NCBI RefSeq assembly: GCF_030812295.1
Contig: NZ_JAUSSK010000005.1
Span: 186,001 to 250,000 of the forward strand
Length of the DNA: 64,000 nt
Origin: Luteibacter jiangsuensis
GTDB taxonomy: Bacteria > Pseudomonadota > Gammaproteobacteria > Xanthomonadales > Rhodanobacteraceae
Direction: 5' to 3'
Part shown: one piece after another, positions 47,469 through 58,000 of the stretch
Layout of the letters: every line of letters starts with the position of its first letter
Position numbering within the stretch: position 1 is the stretch's first letter
The notes under the pieces: generated by a model
What the model was told of the DNA's origin: nothing
Databases searched by the model: none
Seen by the model: only the letters and a program-made list of their open reading frames with translations
Position numbers and translations under genes: made by a program

Positions 47469-48740
47469 TTAGCGGCTGATGGCGACGTGCTTGGCGTCGC
47501 CGAAGGTGTCGGCGCCGGAGATGACGATCTTGTCGCCCTCCTTCAGGCCGTCGAGTATCTCGACCTTGTCGATGCTGCTCGCACCGACACGGATGTCACG
47601 GCGATCGGCCATGCCGTCGTTGACCACGAAGGCATAGCGCCCCGCGCTTTCATCGACGAAGGAACCGCGCTGCACGGTGAGTACGTTGTCACGCTTGTCG
47701 AGCAGGATGCGCACCGAAAGACGCTGGCTCTGGCGCAGCTGCTGCGGGGTCTCGCCATCGAAGCGCAGGCGCGCGGCGACTTCGCCATTGACCACTTCCG
47801 GCGACACGGCGCTGACCTTGCCATTCCAGGTCTTGCCGTTGCCGGAAATTTCGCCCGGCATGCCGATGGCGAGGTCGCGGGCGAAGCTCTCGGGCACCTT
47901 CATCTCCACTTCCAGCGCGGAGAGGTCGATGACACTGAGTAGCTGGGCGTCCTTGGCGACGGTCGCGCGCTCGGCGATGAACAGCTGGCCCACCTGGCCG
48001 TCGACCGGCGACTTCACGTTGAGGTCTTCCACCTGGCGTTCCAGGTCCTTGACCAGCAGCACCTGGCGATCGTGGGCGAGCTTCTTCGCCTGCACGTCGA
48101 AGGTGAGGCTGTCGTTGTCCATCGCGAGGTCGGACTTGGCGTGCTTCGCGGTCACGGCCGCCTTGTCCAGCGTGGACTTCGCCTTGTCGACGTCGGCAAC
48201 CGGCACGGCGCCCTTGTCGAACGCCGTCTGGTAGCGCTTGAGGTCGCGCTCCGCGGCGGTCTGATCGATGGTGGCGTTGTCGAAGGACTTCTGCAGTTCA
48301 GAGCGTTTCTTCTTCGCATCGATCTGAGCGCGAAGGAACTCGACCTCCATGGCATCCGCCGCGGATTTCTCCTGGGCGAGCTTGCTGGTCAGTTCGGGGC
48401 TGGTGATGACGGCCAGCAGCTGATCCTTCTTCACCACATCGCCCGCGTGCACCTTCAGCACCACGGCGCCCGCCGAAGCGGCGTACATCGTGGGGCTTAC
48501 CGCCGCGACCACCTTGCCTTCCGCCGCGATGTCACGGACGAAGGGACCGCGTGTCACGGTGCCGAAGGACAGGCGCGAGGCGCTGACCGAGGAGTCCGCC
48601 GAGAACATCGTGGCCATCCGGGGGACCGCCAGCACGATGGCGACGATGGCCGCCAGGCCGGCCGCGGCATAGATGAGCTTGCGACGATGGTTCGGACGGA
48701 CTTCGACGAGACGGTCCTGGGCGGAGGTATCGCGGATCAT
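47469..48740 (-). CDS. HlyD/MacA-type periplasmic adaptor of the export operon
   Basis: A 423-residue adaptor anchored by one N-terminal helix (about 22-42). It has split lipoyl/biotinyl-like halves (VVKKDQLLAVI and VKSPVDGQVGQLFI), a long coiled-coil hairpin (about 115-220) and a beta-barrel plus C-terminal domain. It should join the inner-membrane permeases to an outer-membrane factor, which is not encoded nearby. AGGGAAG precedes the ATG. First gene of the operon, directly under a sigma54-type promoter. Confidence 0.92.
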   Translation of the reverse strand: MIRDTSAQDRLVEVRPNHRRKLIYAAAGLAAIVAIVLAVPRMATMFSADSSVSASRLSFGTVTRGPFVRDIAAEGKVVAAVSPTMYAASAGAVVLKVHAGDVVKKDQLLAVITSPELTSKLAQEKSAADAMEVEFLRAQIDAKKKRSELQKSFDNATIDQTAAERDLKRYQTAFDKGAVPVADVDKAKSTLDKAAVTAKHAKSDLAMDNDSLTFDVQAKKLAHDRQVLLVKDLERQVEDLNVKSPVDGQVGQLFIAERATVAKDAQLLSVIDLSALEVEMKVPESFARDLAIGMPGEISGNGKTWNGKVSAVSPEVVNGEVAARLRFDGETPQQLRQSQRLSVRILLDKRDNVLTVQRGSFVDESAGRYAFVVNDGMADRRDIRVGASSIDKVEILDGLKEGDKIVISGADTFGDAKHVAISR

Positions 48741-48773
48741 GGTGGCTTCCCTGGGCTGCTTGCGGGGATATCG

Positions 48774-48789
48774 AGCAAGCAGCGTGCCA
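48774..48789 (-). promoter_or_regulatory. Sigma54 (-24/-12) promoter of the export operon
   Basis: Read on the minus strand, TGGCACG-N4-TTGCT (48789 down to 48774) matches the sigma54 consensus at every conserved base. The expected start site is about 24 nt before the adaptor ATG. The operon ends with a sigma54-dependent regulator gene, which fits. Confidence 0.88.
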
Positions 48790-48845
48790 AGCCATAATCC
48801 GAATATCGATCAGTGACTTATAACGTTTCGTTATCGAAAGACGGG

Positions 48846-48903
48846 TGTCCGCGGACAGAGTGTCCGGACACCCGGGGCCCGCGGACAGGCCCCGACGGGA
48901 CAC
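48846..48903. promoter_or_regulatory. Cluster of GGACA palindromes, likely activator-binding sites
   Basis: TGTCCGCGGACA (48846-48857) and GTGTCCGGACAC (48860-48871) are perfect palindromes. An imperfect third site (48876-48887) and a GGACA half-site (48898-48902) follow. They lie about 85-135 nt upstream of the predicted sigma54 start, the normal distance for enhancer-binding activators. Confidence 0.7.
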
Positions 48904-48908
48904 GCCAC

Positions 48909-49469
48909 TCAGACGGCGATACCCACCGATTCGGATACCGCGATATCACGCGCGACGCCCCTGCCCAGGGAGGAGATGGGCGCATCGCAGGCGCCAAGCA
49001 CGGTGAAGCCAGCCAGCCGCCGACGGGTGAAACACAGGATGCGAGCACGCGAGGCGCGCAGCCATTCACGGTCCGGCGCACGATGCGCGGGTTCGTCGAC
49101 AGGCAAGGCGTCCGCGTACAAGCCATCCCAGGCGAGGTAATCGGTGTCGGGAAGCAGGTAGATGCGTGCCAGGAGGTGACCCTGCCCGCTTACGCAGTCC
49201 ATCCACTCGCGTGGCCCTTCCGCGGTAACGGTGCAGGTAAGGCCCACGTGATGCGTGGCGAGCAAGGGAGCCAGGTCGGCGGACTCCACGAGACAGCCAT
49301 GAGGTTCAGCGTGGCCGCTACAGGAGGCGTCGCGCGGGGCGAGGAAGAGCACACCGCCGAGCTGGCCCAGCCCCTCGAACAACGTTCGCGGCGCGAGCGC
49401 CAGCCAACGCGTGGTGGCGGTGGAACGGGCGCGCGATTGCACGCCGAAGGATGCGAGCCAGCCGAACAT
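48909..49469 (-). CDS. Unrecognised protein downstream of hemP
   Basis: A 186-residue protein I cannot place in a family. It has no signal peptide or membrane segment. A Cys/His-rich stretch (CSGHAEPHGC, about residues 50-59) and a conserved-looking ARIYLLPDTDYLAWDGL segment (about 101-117) stand out. The ATG follows a GGGAG site. It lies 91 nt after hemP on the same strand, so it may be part of an iron-regulated unit and have a heme-related role; that is inference only. Confidence 0.6.
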   Translation of the reverse strand: MFGWLASFGVQSRARSTATTRWLALAPRTLFEGLGQLGGVLFLAPRDASCSGHAEPHGCLVESADLAPLLATHHVGLTCTVTAEGPREWMDCVSGQGHLLARIYLLPDTDYLAWDGLYADALPVDEPAHRAPDREWLRASRARILCFTRRRLAGFTVLGACDAPISSLGRGVARDIAVSESVGIAV

Positions 49470-49560
49470 GGCGTCTCCCAGTGACGAAGCGGTCGAGGGA
49501 TGCCTGGCTGGGCGGTCCGGGGAGAACCCGCGTGGCTTGGCGTCGGGGGAGAAGCTGCGC

Positions 49561-49758
49561 TTACTTGGTCAGGATGAGCTTGTCGTTGCGGGTCAGGCGC
49601 AGGTGGTACTCACTGCCCTGGTGCTCGATGACGAGCTCACGCGAACCGTCGAGCAGGTTCGTGCTCTCGATGCGGCGGGTAGCCACCGGCGCGGCACGAA
49701 GCGGGACGACCTTTTCGCGGCCGCCGTTGTCGGAAAGGGGGAGCGTTCGAAGCAGCAT
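49561..49758 (-). CDS. hemP: Hemin uptake protein HemP
   Basis: A 65-residue protein with the HemP signature in its second half: RRIESTNLLDG, then ELVIEHQGSEYHLRLTRNDK, ending LILTK. HemP proteins are small, iron-regulated and often linked to heme uptake genes; in some bacteria they activate the heme receptor gene. No heme receptor lies next to it here. A Fur-box-like sequence lies 35-55 nt upstream. Confidence 0.88.
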   Translation of the reverse strand: MLLRTLPLSDNGGREKVVPLRAAPVATRRIESTNLLDGSRELVIEHQGSEYHLRLTRNDKLILTK

Positions 49759-49793
49759 GATCGGGACTCCGCGATTGAGGGTGCGGAGTTGAT

Positions 49794-49812
49794 GATAATG
49801 ATTCTCAATTAC
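49794..49812 (-). promoter_or_regulatory. Fur-box-like operator of hemP
   Basis: GATAATGATTCTCAATTAC matches the 19-nt Fur consensus at 15 positions and lies in the 57-nt gap between chpC and hemP, where the hemP promoter must be. Confidence 0.7.
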
Positions 49813-49815
49813 GAG

Positions 49816-50286
49816 TCAAGCCTCTGCGAGCATTTCCGAGAGGGTATCTTCCAGTTGCTCCAGGTCCGGAATCACCGCGGTATCGTCGCGCACCAGCACG
49901 CGAGCGCGAACGCCGAACGGCAGTTCGTGGCCGTCGTGCGTGGGTAGCAGCAGTTCCGCGTTGAGCGTGGTCAGGCGCGGGAAGCCGTGGGTGAGCACCG
50001 CGATATAAGGCATGTCCGGGCGATGACCGACGGCCTTGAGCACGGCCACGCGCGACGCCTGGGGCGGTGCATCGTCGGCAAGGCTCGCGACGTGGTCGAA
50101 ATTCACCAGCGGGATGCTCCAGCCGCGCCAAGCGATACGGCCAAGCAGCCATGCCGGCGCATCGGCCACCGGCTCCACGCCCGCGAGGGTGATCACTTCG
50201 GCCACCGCCGCGTTGGGCAACAGCAAGCGGACGCCACCGCTGGGGATCAGGACGCAGCGGATTTCGCGCGGCAACGGCTCGCTCAT
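49816..50286 (-). CDS. chpC: CheW-like protein ChpC of the Pil-Chp system
   Basis: A 156-residue single CheW-like domain (LLLPNAAVAEVITL, WLLGRIAWRGWSIPLVNFD). It would couple additional receptors to ChpA. It is last in the cluster, overlapping the chpB stop by 4 nt, the same position as chpC in Pseudomonas. Its C-terminus ends with an acidic helix. Confidence 0.85.
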   Translation of the reverse strand: MSEPLPREIRCVLIPSGGVRLLLPNAAVAEVITLAGVEPVADAPAWLLGRIAWRGWSIPLVNFDHVASLADDAPPQASRVAVLKAVGHRPDMPYIAVLTHGFPRLTTLNAELLLPTHDGHELPFGVRARVLVRDDTAVIPDLEQLEDTLSEMLAEA

Positions 50287-52001
50287 GGGAATTCCTCGAT
50301 CAGTTTCTGCGCCAGCGCGCGCACATCGCCGGCATAGCCCGCCACGCGTTCTTCACGGATGCCGGCGACCATGTGGCCCGCCTCGTCTTCCGGCGGCACG
50401 GTCTCGACCCATACGCGACCGCCGGCGTCGTACACCGCCTGCGCACCGGCGACGGCGTCATTGCCGCGCCCGGCGAAGACGATCGCCAGCGCGTCGGCGC
50501 CAAAGCCACCGGCGATGGTGCTGAGGATGCCGTCGATCGACGGCCCCACCGCGTTGGCGGCGCCGCCATCTTCGCGCACGGTGACGCTGCCGTCTCGGCG
50601 GATCTGCACGTGCGAACCACGCGGCACGACGAGGCATTCGCCATGCGCGGTATACGGACGATCGCCAGCGACATGCGCACGGCCCAGGCGCGAAGCGAAC
50701 GCCTGCGATTCGCCGTCGTGGTGTGCCACCACGAGCAATACCCCGGCCAGGCGCTCGGGCAGCGCGGCAAGGAAGGCCGCGATCGAACCTTCGCTTTCCT
50801 TCGCGCCGGCCAGCGCGATCACCCGGCGTACGGCGCGCGGCGCCGCCTCGAGAAACATTTCGTGGGAGAACTGTCCATCGGTGGACGGCGCCACCGCTTC
50901 TTCCATCGACACCAGTTCGAGGGTGAAGCCGGCTTCGATCCCATGCGTGCCGTCGTCGACGACATCCTGTGCAAGGTATTCGGCGGCGCTGATGGTCTCG
51001 ATGCCGAAGTCGGCCGATGCGACGCGCGTCACCGGCTCGGCCACGATGGTGTCGTGGTCGACGAGGTCCCACTCCGGCACCGGCGGCGGCACGTATTCGG
51101 TCGCGCGCCCTTCGATCTGAAAGGGTGCGGCGTTTCCCCCATCCGTCGCCGGTGGCGTCTCGTCCATGGATTCGAGGCTGAAACGGCCGGCGTCGAATTC
51201 GTTCCCGGGCGCAAGGGCCGGAGCCGGTGCTTCCTCGATCACTTCGAAGCCGGACAGGTCGAGCGACGCCAGTTCGGTCAGCTCGACAGGCGTGGAAGGC
51301 AGGCTTTCCAGGCCATCGGACTCGTCCAGCGAGGCATGGTCGGTATCGGCGAGCAGTGCTTCGAGTTCCGCGGCGAGGTCGGCCGGGTCGGCACCCCGGT
51401 CTTCCGCGTCGGCATCGGACAAGGGCGTGGAGAACGTCAGTTCGTCGGTGAATTCATCGGCGATGTCCGCCGCGTCGTAAGACGGGACGGCCGTAGCCAC
51501 ATCGGGCTCGGCCATCGGCGTTTCCGGATAGCCATGACTGCCGGTGATCGCCAGGTCATCCACGAGGGGCTCGTCGAGGACGACCTCCACGGGTGCGGCG
51601 ACGCCGGCCATGGCGGTCACGCGTGGTTCGATCGCCCGCGCATCTTCAGGACGCGGCGGGTCCAGGGACATTTCCCCGACGAGCTTCGCCGCGAGGTGAC
51701 GGGCCCAGCGTGCCCGGTCCCAGCCTTCCAGCTTGCGACTGACGTCGGCATCGTTGAAGACGAGGCGCGGATGCCCGCCTTCCACCGTGTCGTAGAGACG
51801 ATCGAGGTCGGCATCGCTTGGATCATCCAGATCGACGACCACGACGTTCGCCGACGAACCGACCAGCTCGGCGGGGGCGAACGAGCCGAGATCCGATTCG
51901 TAGACGATCCGCGCACCCTGCTCGACGAGCGCGTCGCGCAGGTGGGCGGAGAGGTTCCCGTCGTCGAACAGCAACGCGACCCGCGACTCGCGATCAGCCA
52001 T
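50283..52001 (-). CDS. chpB: ChpB: CheB-type methylesterase-like protein with long acidic linker
   Basis: A 572-residue protein: a divergent receiver-like N-terminus (about 1-115), an acidic low-complexity linker (about 120-375) and a CheB-like C-terminal domain (about 390-570). The catalytic His (AHHDG, His427/428) and Asp (GRGNDAVAG) are visible, but the GxSxGG nucleophile region reads AGAKESEG (401-405), so activity is doubtful. The ATG at 52001 overlaps the chpA stop by 8 nt. About 230 residues longer than Pseudomonas ChpB. Confidence 0.82.
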   Translation of the reverse strand: MADRESRVALLFDDGNLSAHLRDALVEQGARIVYESDLGSFAPAELVGSSANVVVVDLDDPSDADLDRLYDTVEGGHPRLVFNDADVSRKLEGWDRARWARHLAAKLVGEMSLDPPRPEDARAIEPRVTAMAGVAAPVEVVLDEPLVDDLAITGSHGYPETPMAEPDVATAVPSYDAADIADEFTDELTFSTPLSDADAEDRGADPADLAAELEALLADTDHASLDESDGLESLPSTPVELTELASLDLSGFEVIEEAPAPALAPGNEFDAGRFSLESMDETPPATDGGNAAPFQIEGRATEYVPPPVPEWDLVDHDTIVAEPVTRVASADFGIETISAAEYLAQDVVDDGTHGIEAGFTLELVSMEEAVAPSTDGQFSHEMFLEAAPRAVRRVIALAGAKESEGSIAAFLAALPERLAGVLLVVAHHDGESQAFASRLGRAHVAGDRPYTAHGECLVVPRGSHVQIRRDGSVTVREDGGAANAVGPSIDGILSTIAGGFGADALAIVFAGRGNDAVAGAQAVYDAGGRVWVETVPPEDEAGHMVAGIREERVAGYAGDVRALAQKLIEEFP

Positions 52002-55000
52002 GGTGGACTCCGAGCACGTCGTTGATCTGCACGATGAGGTCGTTCTCCTGGTACGGCTTGCCGATATAGCGGTCCACACCGATATCGAAGGCACGCTGGC
52101 GGTGCTTGTCGCCGGTGCGCGAGGTGATCATGATGATCGGCACACCCGCGAGCCGTTCGTCCGCCTTCATCTGCGTCGCCAGCTCATAGCCATCCATGCG
52201 CGGCATCTCGATGTCGAGCAGCATCAGATCGGGCACACGTTCGTTGAGCTTTTCGAGCGCGTCCACGCCGTCCTTCGCCGTCATCACCTCGAACTCGTGG
52301 CGCTCGAGCACACGGCCGGTCACCTTGCGCATGGTGATCGAATCGTCGACCACCATCACCAGCGGCTTCACGCGCACTTCGTCCTGCGCGCGCGGTGCGT
52401 GCGGTGCCAGTGCCTCGGCTTCGAACGCGCGGCGCGCCACGCCGTGGCGGACCAGCGGCGCGAGGTCGAGAATCATCAGCACCGAGCCGTCGCCCATGAT
52501 CGTCGCGCCGAGGATGCCCGGCACCGAACTGACCTGCGGGCCAACCGGTTTGACCACGATTTCGCGCGAGCCGAGCACGGCATCGACACGGATCGCGGCG
52601 CGCAAGTCGCCCGACCGTGCGAGCAGGAGCGGGATATCGCCCTCGTCCGGCGTCGAGACCACGTGCAGGCCGAGCAACTGCGGCAGGTCGTGGATGCCGT
52701 AATCCTCGCCCACGTACTCGAAGCTGGGCTCGGCGTCGGCCATGCGGTGGGCCAGTTCATTCGGTGCCACGCGGGCCACGCCGTGCACCGAGGTCATCGG
52801 GATGGCGAAGTTGGTCTCACCGATACGCACGATCAGTGCCTGGGTCACCGCGAGAGTGAACGGCAGGCGCATGACGAAGGTGGTACCCACGCCCTTCTGT
52901 GACTCGATGCCCAGGGTGCCGCCGAGCTGCTTGATCTCGTTGGCGACCACATCCATGCCGACGCCGCGGCCGGCCACCTGGGTGACCTTCTCGGCCGTGG
53001 AGAACCCGGGCACCTGGGTGAGCTGGAAGATCTGGTCGTCGGATACACGGGCATCCGGGCGCAGCAGGCCGCGCTCGATCGCCTTGGTCCTGATCGCATC
53101 GCGATCCATGCCTGCACCGTCGTCGGAAAGCCGCACCACCACTTCGGTGGCTTCGCGGGCCACCTGGATGCGTACCGTGCCTTCCGGGTCCTTGCCCGCG
53201 GCCTGGCGTGCCTCCGGCGGTTCGATACCGTGTGCGACGGCATTGCGCAGCATGTGCTCGAACGGCGCCTTGATGCGGTCGAGCATGTTGCGGTCCATTT
53301 CGCCGTTGGCACCCTCCACCACCAGCTGCGCGCGCTTGCCCACGTCCGAGGCAGCCTGGCGCAGCGTACGGCGCAGGTTCGGCACCATCGCGTCGAACGG
53401 CAACATGCGCGTCTGCATGAGGCCTTCCTGCAATTCCGCGTTCACCTTCTGCTGCTGGAGCAGGAGGTTCTCGGACTGGCGGGTCAACTCGTCGAGGATG
53501 GTCTGCAGCGACACAAGGTCGGACACCGACTCGGCCAGTGCCCGCGAGTACTGCTGCAACTGCGAGAAGCGGTCGAGCTCGAGCGGATCGAAGGCCGCCA
53601 CGCCCGTGTCGCGATGCTCCTGGTGGTAACGCGCGATGATCTGCGCCTCGGTTTCGATCTCGAGCATGCGCAACTGGCTGCGCAGGCGGCTGACCGTCTG
53701 CTCGTGCTCGGTGAGCGCCGAACGGAAGCTCGCCGTCTGCTGCTCCAGGCGCGAGCGGTAGATCGAGACCTCGCCCGCGTGGTTGACCAGCGTGTCGAGC
53801 ATGTCGGCTCGTACGCGGATCTGCTCCTGCGAGGCCCGCTGCAGCTCCTCTTCCTCGAACTCGGGCAGGAGTTCGGGCAGGTCGCGTTCGATCGCCTGCG
53901 TCGGCTCCGGCTCGTGCGCCGGCTCGGGGACCGGCGCGTACTCGACGATCGCGGCTTCGCGTTCCTCGCGATAGGTCTCGGCCGTGACCGTGTCGGGTGC
54001 GATCGGTGCACCGGCGAGACGGGCGAACGGTTCGATGTCGGCGTCGGCCAGGGCGATCGGCTTGCCCAGGGCGATGCTCTGGATCATGCCGTGCAGGCGG
54101 TCGAAGCCCGCCTCGGTCGCCTCGATGGCGGGACGATCGCTCTCACGCTGGCCACCGGCTACCGCGTCGAGCAGCGCTTCCATCGCATGCGACAGGTCAC
54201 CGACCGCGGCCATGCCGGCCATGCGCGCGCTGCCCTTCAAGGTATGCAGGTCGCGTTGCAGCGCGGTCACGTGCTCGGCCTGTTCCGGCTCGGCACGCCA
54301 CGACGCCAGCGCGGCGTCGGCATGGTCGAGTATCTCGCGCCCTTCCTCGATGAAGACCTCGAGCAAGTCGGGATCGATATCGGCGTAAGGCGACAACTCC
54401 GGCACCAGCGCCGCCACCGGTTCGTCCGCCGGTGTATGCACCGGTTCCGCCAACGCCTCGTGCGACTGATCCTCGATGACCACCGGTTCGAGCACACTCT
54501 CGTGTTCGGCGGTCTCGATAGGAAGCTCGGCTTCGACCGCAGGCTCCGTGGGACGCTCGGCTTCGACGGCAGGCTCGGTGGGAGTCGACCTTATCGGCGA
54601 TTCCTGCGAAGCGAGCAACTCGTCCGCAATGAACCCTTCCTCCTCCGACGCCGTCTCGTCGATCTCTTCTTCGACGACGAGCGGTTCGACCAGCCCATCG
54701 TCCGTATGCAACACGTCGCCGTCATGCGTCATCGGCTGCGGCAGCGATGGCTCGTCCGAGCCCTCCCCCACCAGCGCACGCCACGCGGCGTCTTCCTCGG
54801 CGTCGAAGGCCAGGATCGGCTTGACCTCGCCTTCCGGCTTGTCGATCTCGAAGTTTTCGAAGTTCTCGAGCGACGCCAGCAGTTCGGCGGTGAAATCGTC
54901 GCTGCCGCCGACCGGCTCGACCGGTGCCAGCTCGATCCCCGGAAGCTCGCCTTCTTCTTCCGCGATCTCTTCCGCGATCAATGCCTCGTCGAGCGATGGA

Positions 55001-58000
55001 ACGCCCGTCCCTTCCGCCTGCTCCGGCAGGTAGGCTTCCGCCAGGTCCGTGAACGCGTCGACGGAACCCGCCTCTTCGGCCAGCCCGTCGTCGGCGAGTT
55101 CGCCCTCGAGCGGCAGCGGATCGGGCTCGTACAGGATGTGCGCGACCGTCGCTTCCGGTTGCTCGTCGCGCAGGGCGACGATGCGCGCGGCCAGCGATGC
55201 GACATCCGGCACGCGCGGATCGGGCGCGTCGAACTGTTCCATCACGTGATCGACCAGGTCGGCCGTGTCGGTCAGCGCGTCGACGCCTGCCTTGCTCAAC
55301 GGCAGGCCCGTGGCGCGCACACGCTTGACCAGGCCCTCCAGAGGCGCGAGCACATGGATCAGCACGGGGATATCGACCATGCCGATCGCGCCGTGCAACG
55401 TATGCACGGCGCGCAGCAGGGCATCGTCCACATGAAGCTCGCCATCGCCGGCGCGGGCCAGGTTGGCGCGAATCACGTTGAGATACTGCGCCACTTCGGT
55501 ACGCAGGATGTCCAGCAAGACCGAATCCACGGGCGGCAGCGGCGGCGCGACATAGGCGGGCTCGCCGAACGCGGCCTCCACCGATGCCGCGCTGTCCTCG
55601 ACCGGTGCCGGTGTCTGGCCATAGGCGGCGAAACCCGCCGTGGGCACCGCGGCGATCGTGTCGCGCGGCACGCGGCGCTTGACCTTGCTGCGCACGCGGT
55701 GGATGGAACTGCGTGCGACGTCCTCGACGAAGGCGACGTCGCCCATGGCCAGGCGGTCCGCGGTTTCCATGATCGCGGCGATCGGCGCGCCAGGCGTGGC
55801 ATCGCCCTCGAGCGCTGCCTTGAGTTGCGGCAATGCCTCGACGGCGTGGCGCACGAGCGCCTGCACGCCTTCATGCGGCCCGATCGAACCGTCGAGCACG
55901 CGGTTGAGCATGTTCTCGACCTTCCAGGCGAACTCGCCCAGCAGGCGTGCGCCGACGAGGCGGCCCGAGCCCTTCAGCGTATGGAACGAACGGCGGATGG
56001 GCACCAGCGCGTCGCTGCGCTCGGGGTCGGTCAACCAGTGGCCAAGGCCGGCGCGGAGATTGGCGATTTCCTCATCGGTTTCTTCGAGGAAGATCTCGCG
56101 AATCTCGTCGTCGATGCCGTCCACGGTGATCTGGAAGCCGGCAAACTCGGCCATGCCGTGGCCGCCAACGTCCTGCTCGACCTCTTCCTCGATCTCGATC
56201 CAGTCTTCTTCGCCAACGGCCGAGGCAGGCGCCGGCACGGCGTCGATATCGCTGGAAGCGGCGGCGACCTCTTCGTCGGTGGGCGGCTCGTCCACGAGAT
56301 CGAAGCTGTCGGCGAAGCTGGATACCGTCTCGCCTGCATCGACGCTGGTCGATGGCACGGCGATATGCTCGATGGCCGCTGTCTCGATGTCTTCGAGCGC
56401 ATCCTCTCCGAGCGCCTCGTTGCCATCGTCGTCCACCGGCACCGGCCAATAACCGAGTTCGGCCAGGCTTTGCTGGGTCACGTCGAGGATGTGTTCCAGT
56501 CCGCCACGATGCTCGCGCGCGGCTTCGAGGTAGTACTCGAGCGCGGCCAACGCATCGGCCAGGCGATCCATCTGGGTACCGTTGGGCACGCGACGGTCGC
56601 CAAGCAATTCACGATGGATGAACAAGCCGATGCCATCGGCCAGCTCGGCCGGACGCACCGCACCGAGCATGCGCATCGCACCACCGATCTCGGCCATCAA
56701 TTCGGGTGCGCCAGCGAGTTGATCGTGGTCCCACGACGATTCGACGAAACCAACGATCGCGTCCTTCACCTTGGACGTATTCGCGGTGGCCTCGCGCATG
56801 AGCGTGGCCAGGATGTGCCGCGCTTCGCTGCGCGGCAGCGGCGCCGGGCCGAGGTCGCTCGACGACGAAGGATGTTCGCCCTCCGCGCCGAGGCGTTCGA
56901 TATGGTCGTCCAGCGACGCTTCGACATAGAGAAGCGCGCCGGCGACGTCGAGCAACGATTCCTCGTCCGGCGCGCGCGCTCCCGTGGCGATCTCGCCGAG
57001 GATGCGGCGCTGCTCGCCCACGACACGGCGCGGCACGCCCAAGGCGAGCATGCCCAGCGTGTCACCCACGCGGTCGAGTACGTCGGTCTGCAAGCCCAAC
57101 TGGCCTGGATCGCCATCGGGACGGCGCAGGAACAGGTCGAGCGCTTCCTTCACCCGCAGCAGGTCGTCCTTGATCGCCGCCGACACGGTGTCGAGCAGGG
57201 CGCGATTGTGGCCGGACATCGAGCCACGGGCATGCTCGAGCTCGGCCGCCTGCGGCAACAAGCCGTCGAGACGGTAGGTCTGGCGCAGTTCCTCGATGCG
57301 TTCGCTGCCCGGCTTGGCCTGGGCGACGTAATACAGGAGCTTGCGCGCGAGTTCGTCGGAATCGCCGCTCTGCAGCGCTTCCTCACCACCATCGACAAGC
57401 TCGCGGATGGACCGGTCGACGCGGCCGATGAGCTGGCGCACGTCCTTTTCATGGGCACGCAGTACGCCGCGCTCCAGACCCTCGAGCACGCCGGCGGCGA
57501 TCCACCACAGGCGCCGTCCCGCGATCGTGTAGCAACGCGCGGCGAGGCTGTCGAGCGTCGCGCGCATGCCGAGCAGCTGGCGTTCGTTGCCCTGCCCGCG
57601 GAACCAGGCCAGCAATTGCTGCTGGAACCTTACGCGCAGGTCGCCCAATTCGGCGCGATGGGCCTCGGCCACGCCCGGATGGGCGGCGCCGGGCGCCGTT
57701 GCGGGAAGCATGGTGTCGAGGTTGGGCGTGAACAGGGCGGACTCGTGCAGGGACTGCTCGCCCCGGCTTTCGCGCAGGTCGTTGAGCAGCGGCAGCAACA
57801 CGATCGGCACGTCACGGTGACCGCTCTGCAAGCGCTCCAGGTAATCGGGCATCTGCATCATGCCGCGCATCAGGGCGGCATAGGCGTCATCGCGGTGGAC
57901 GACCCGGTTATCTATCAGCGCGGCGACCAGCTGCTCCATTTCGCCGACGACCATCGCGGCGCCGTAGAGCTCGACCATACGCAACGTGCCGTGGACCTGG

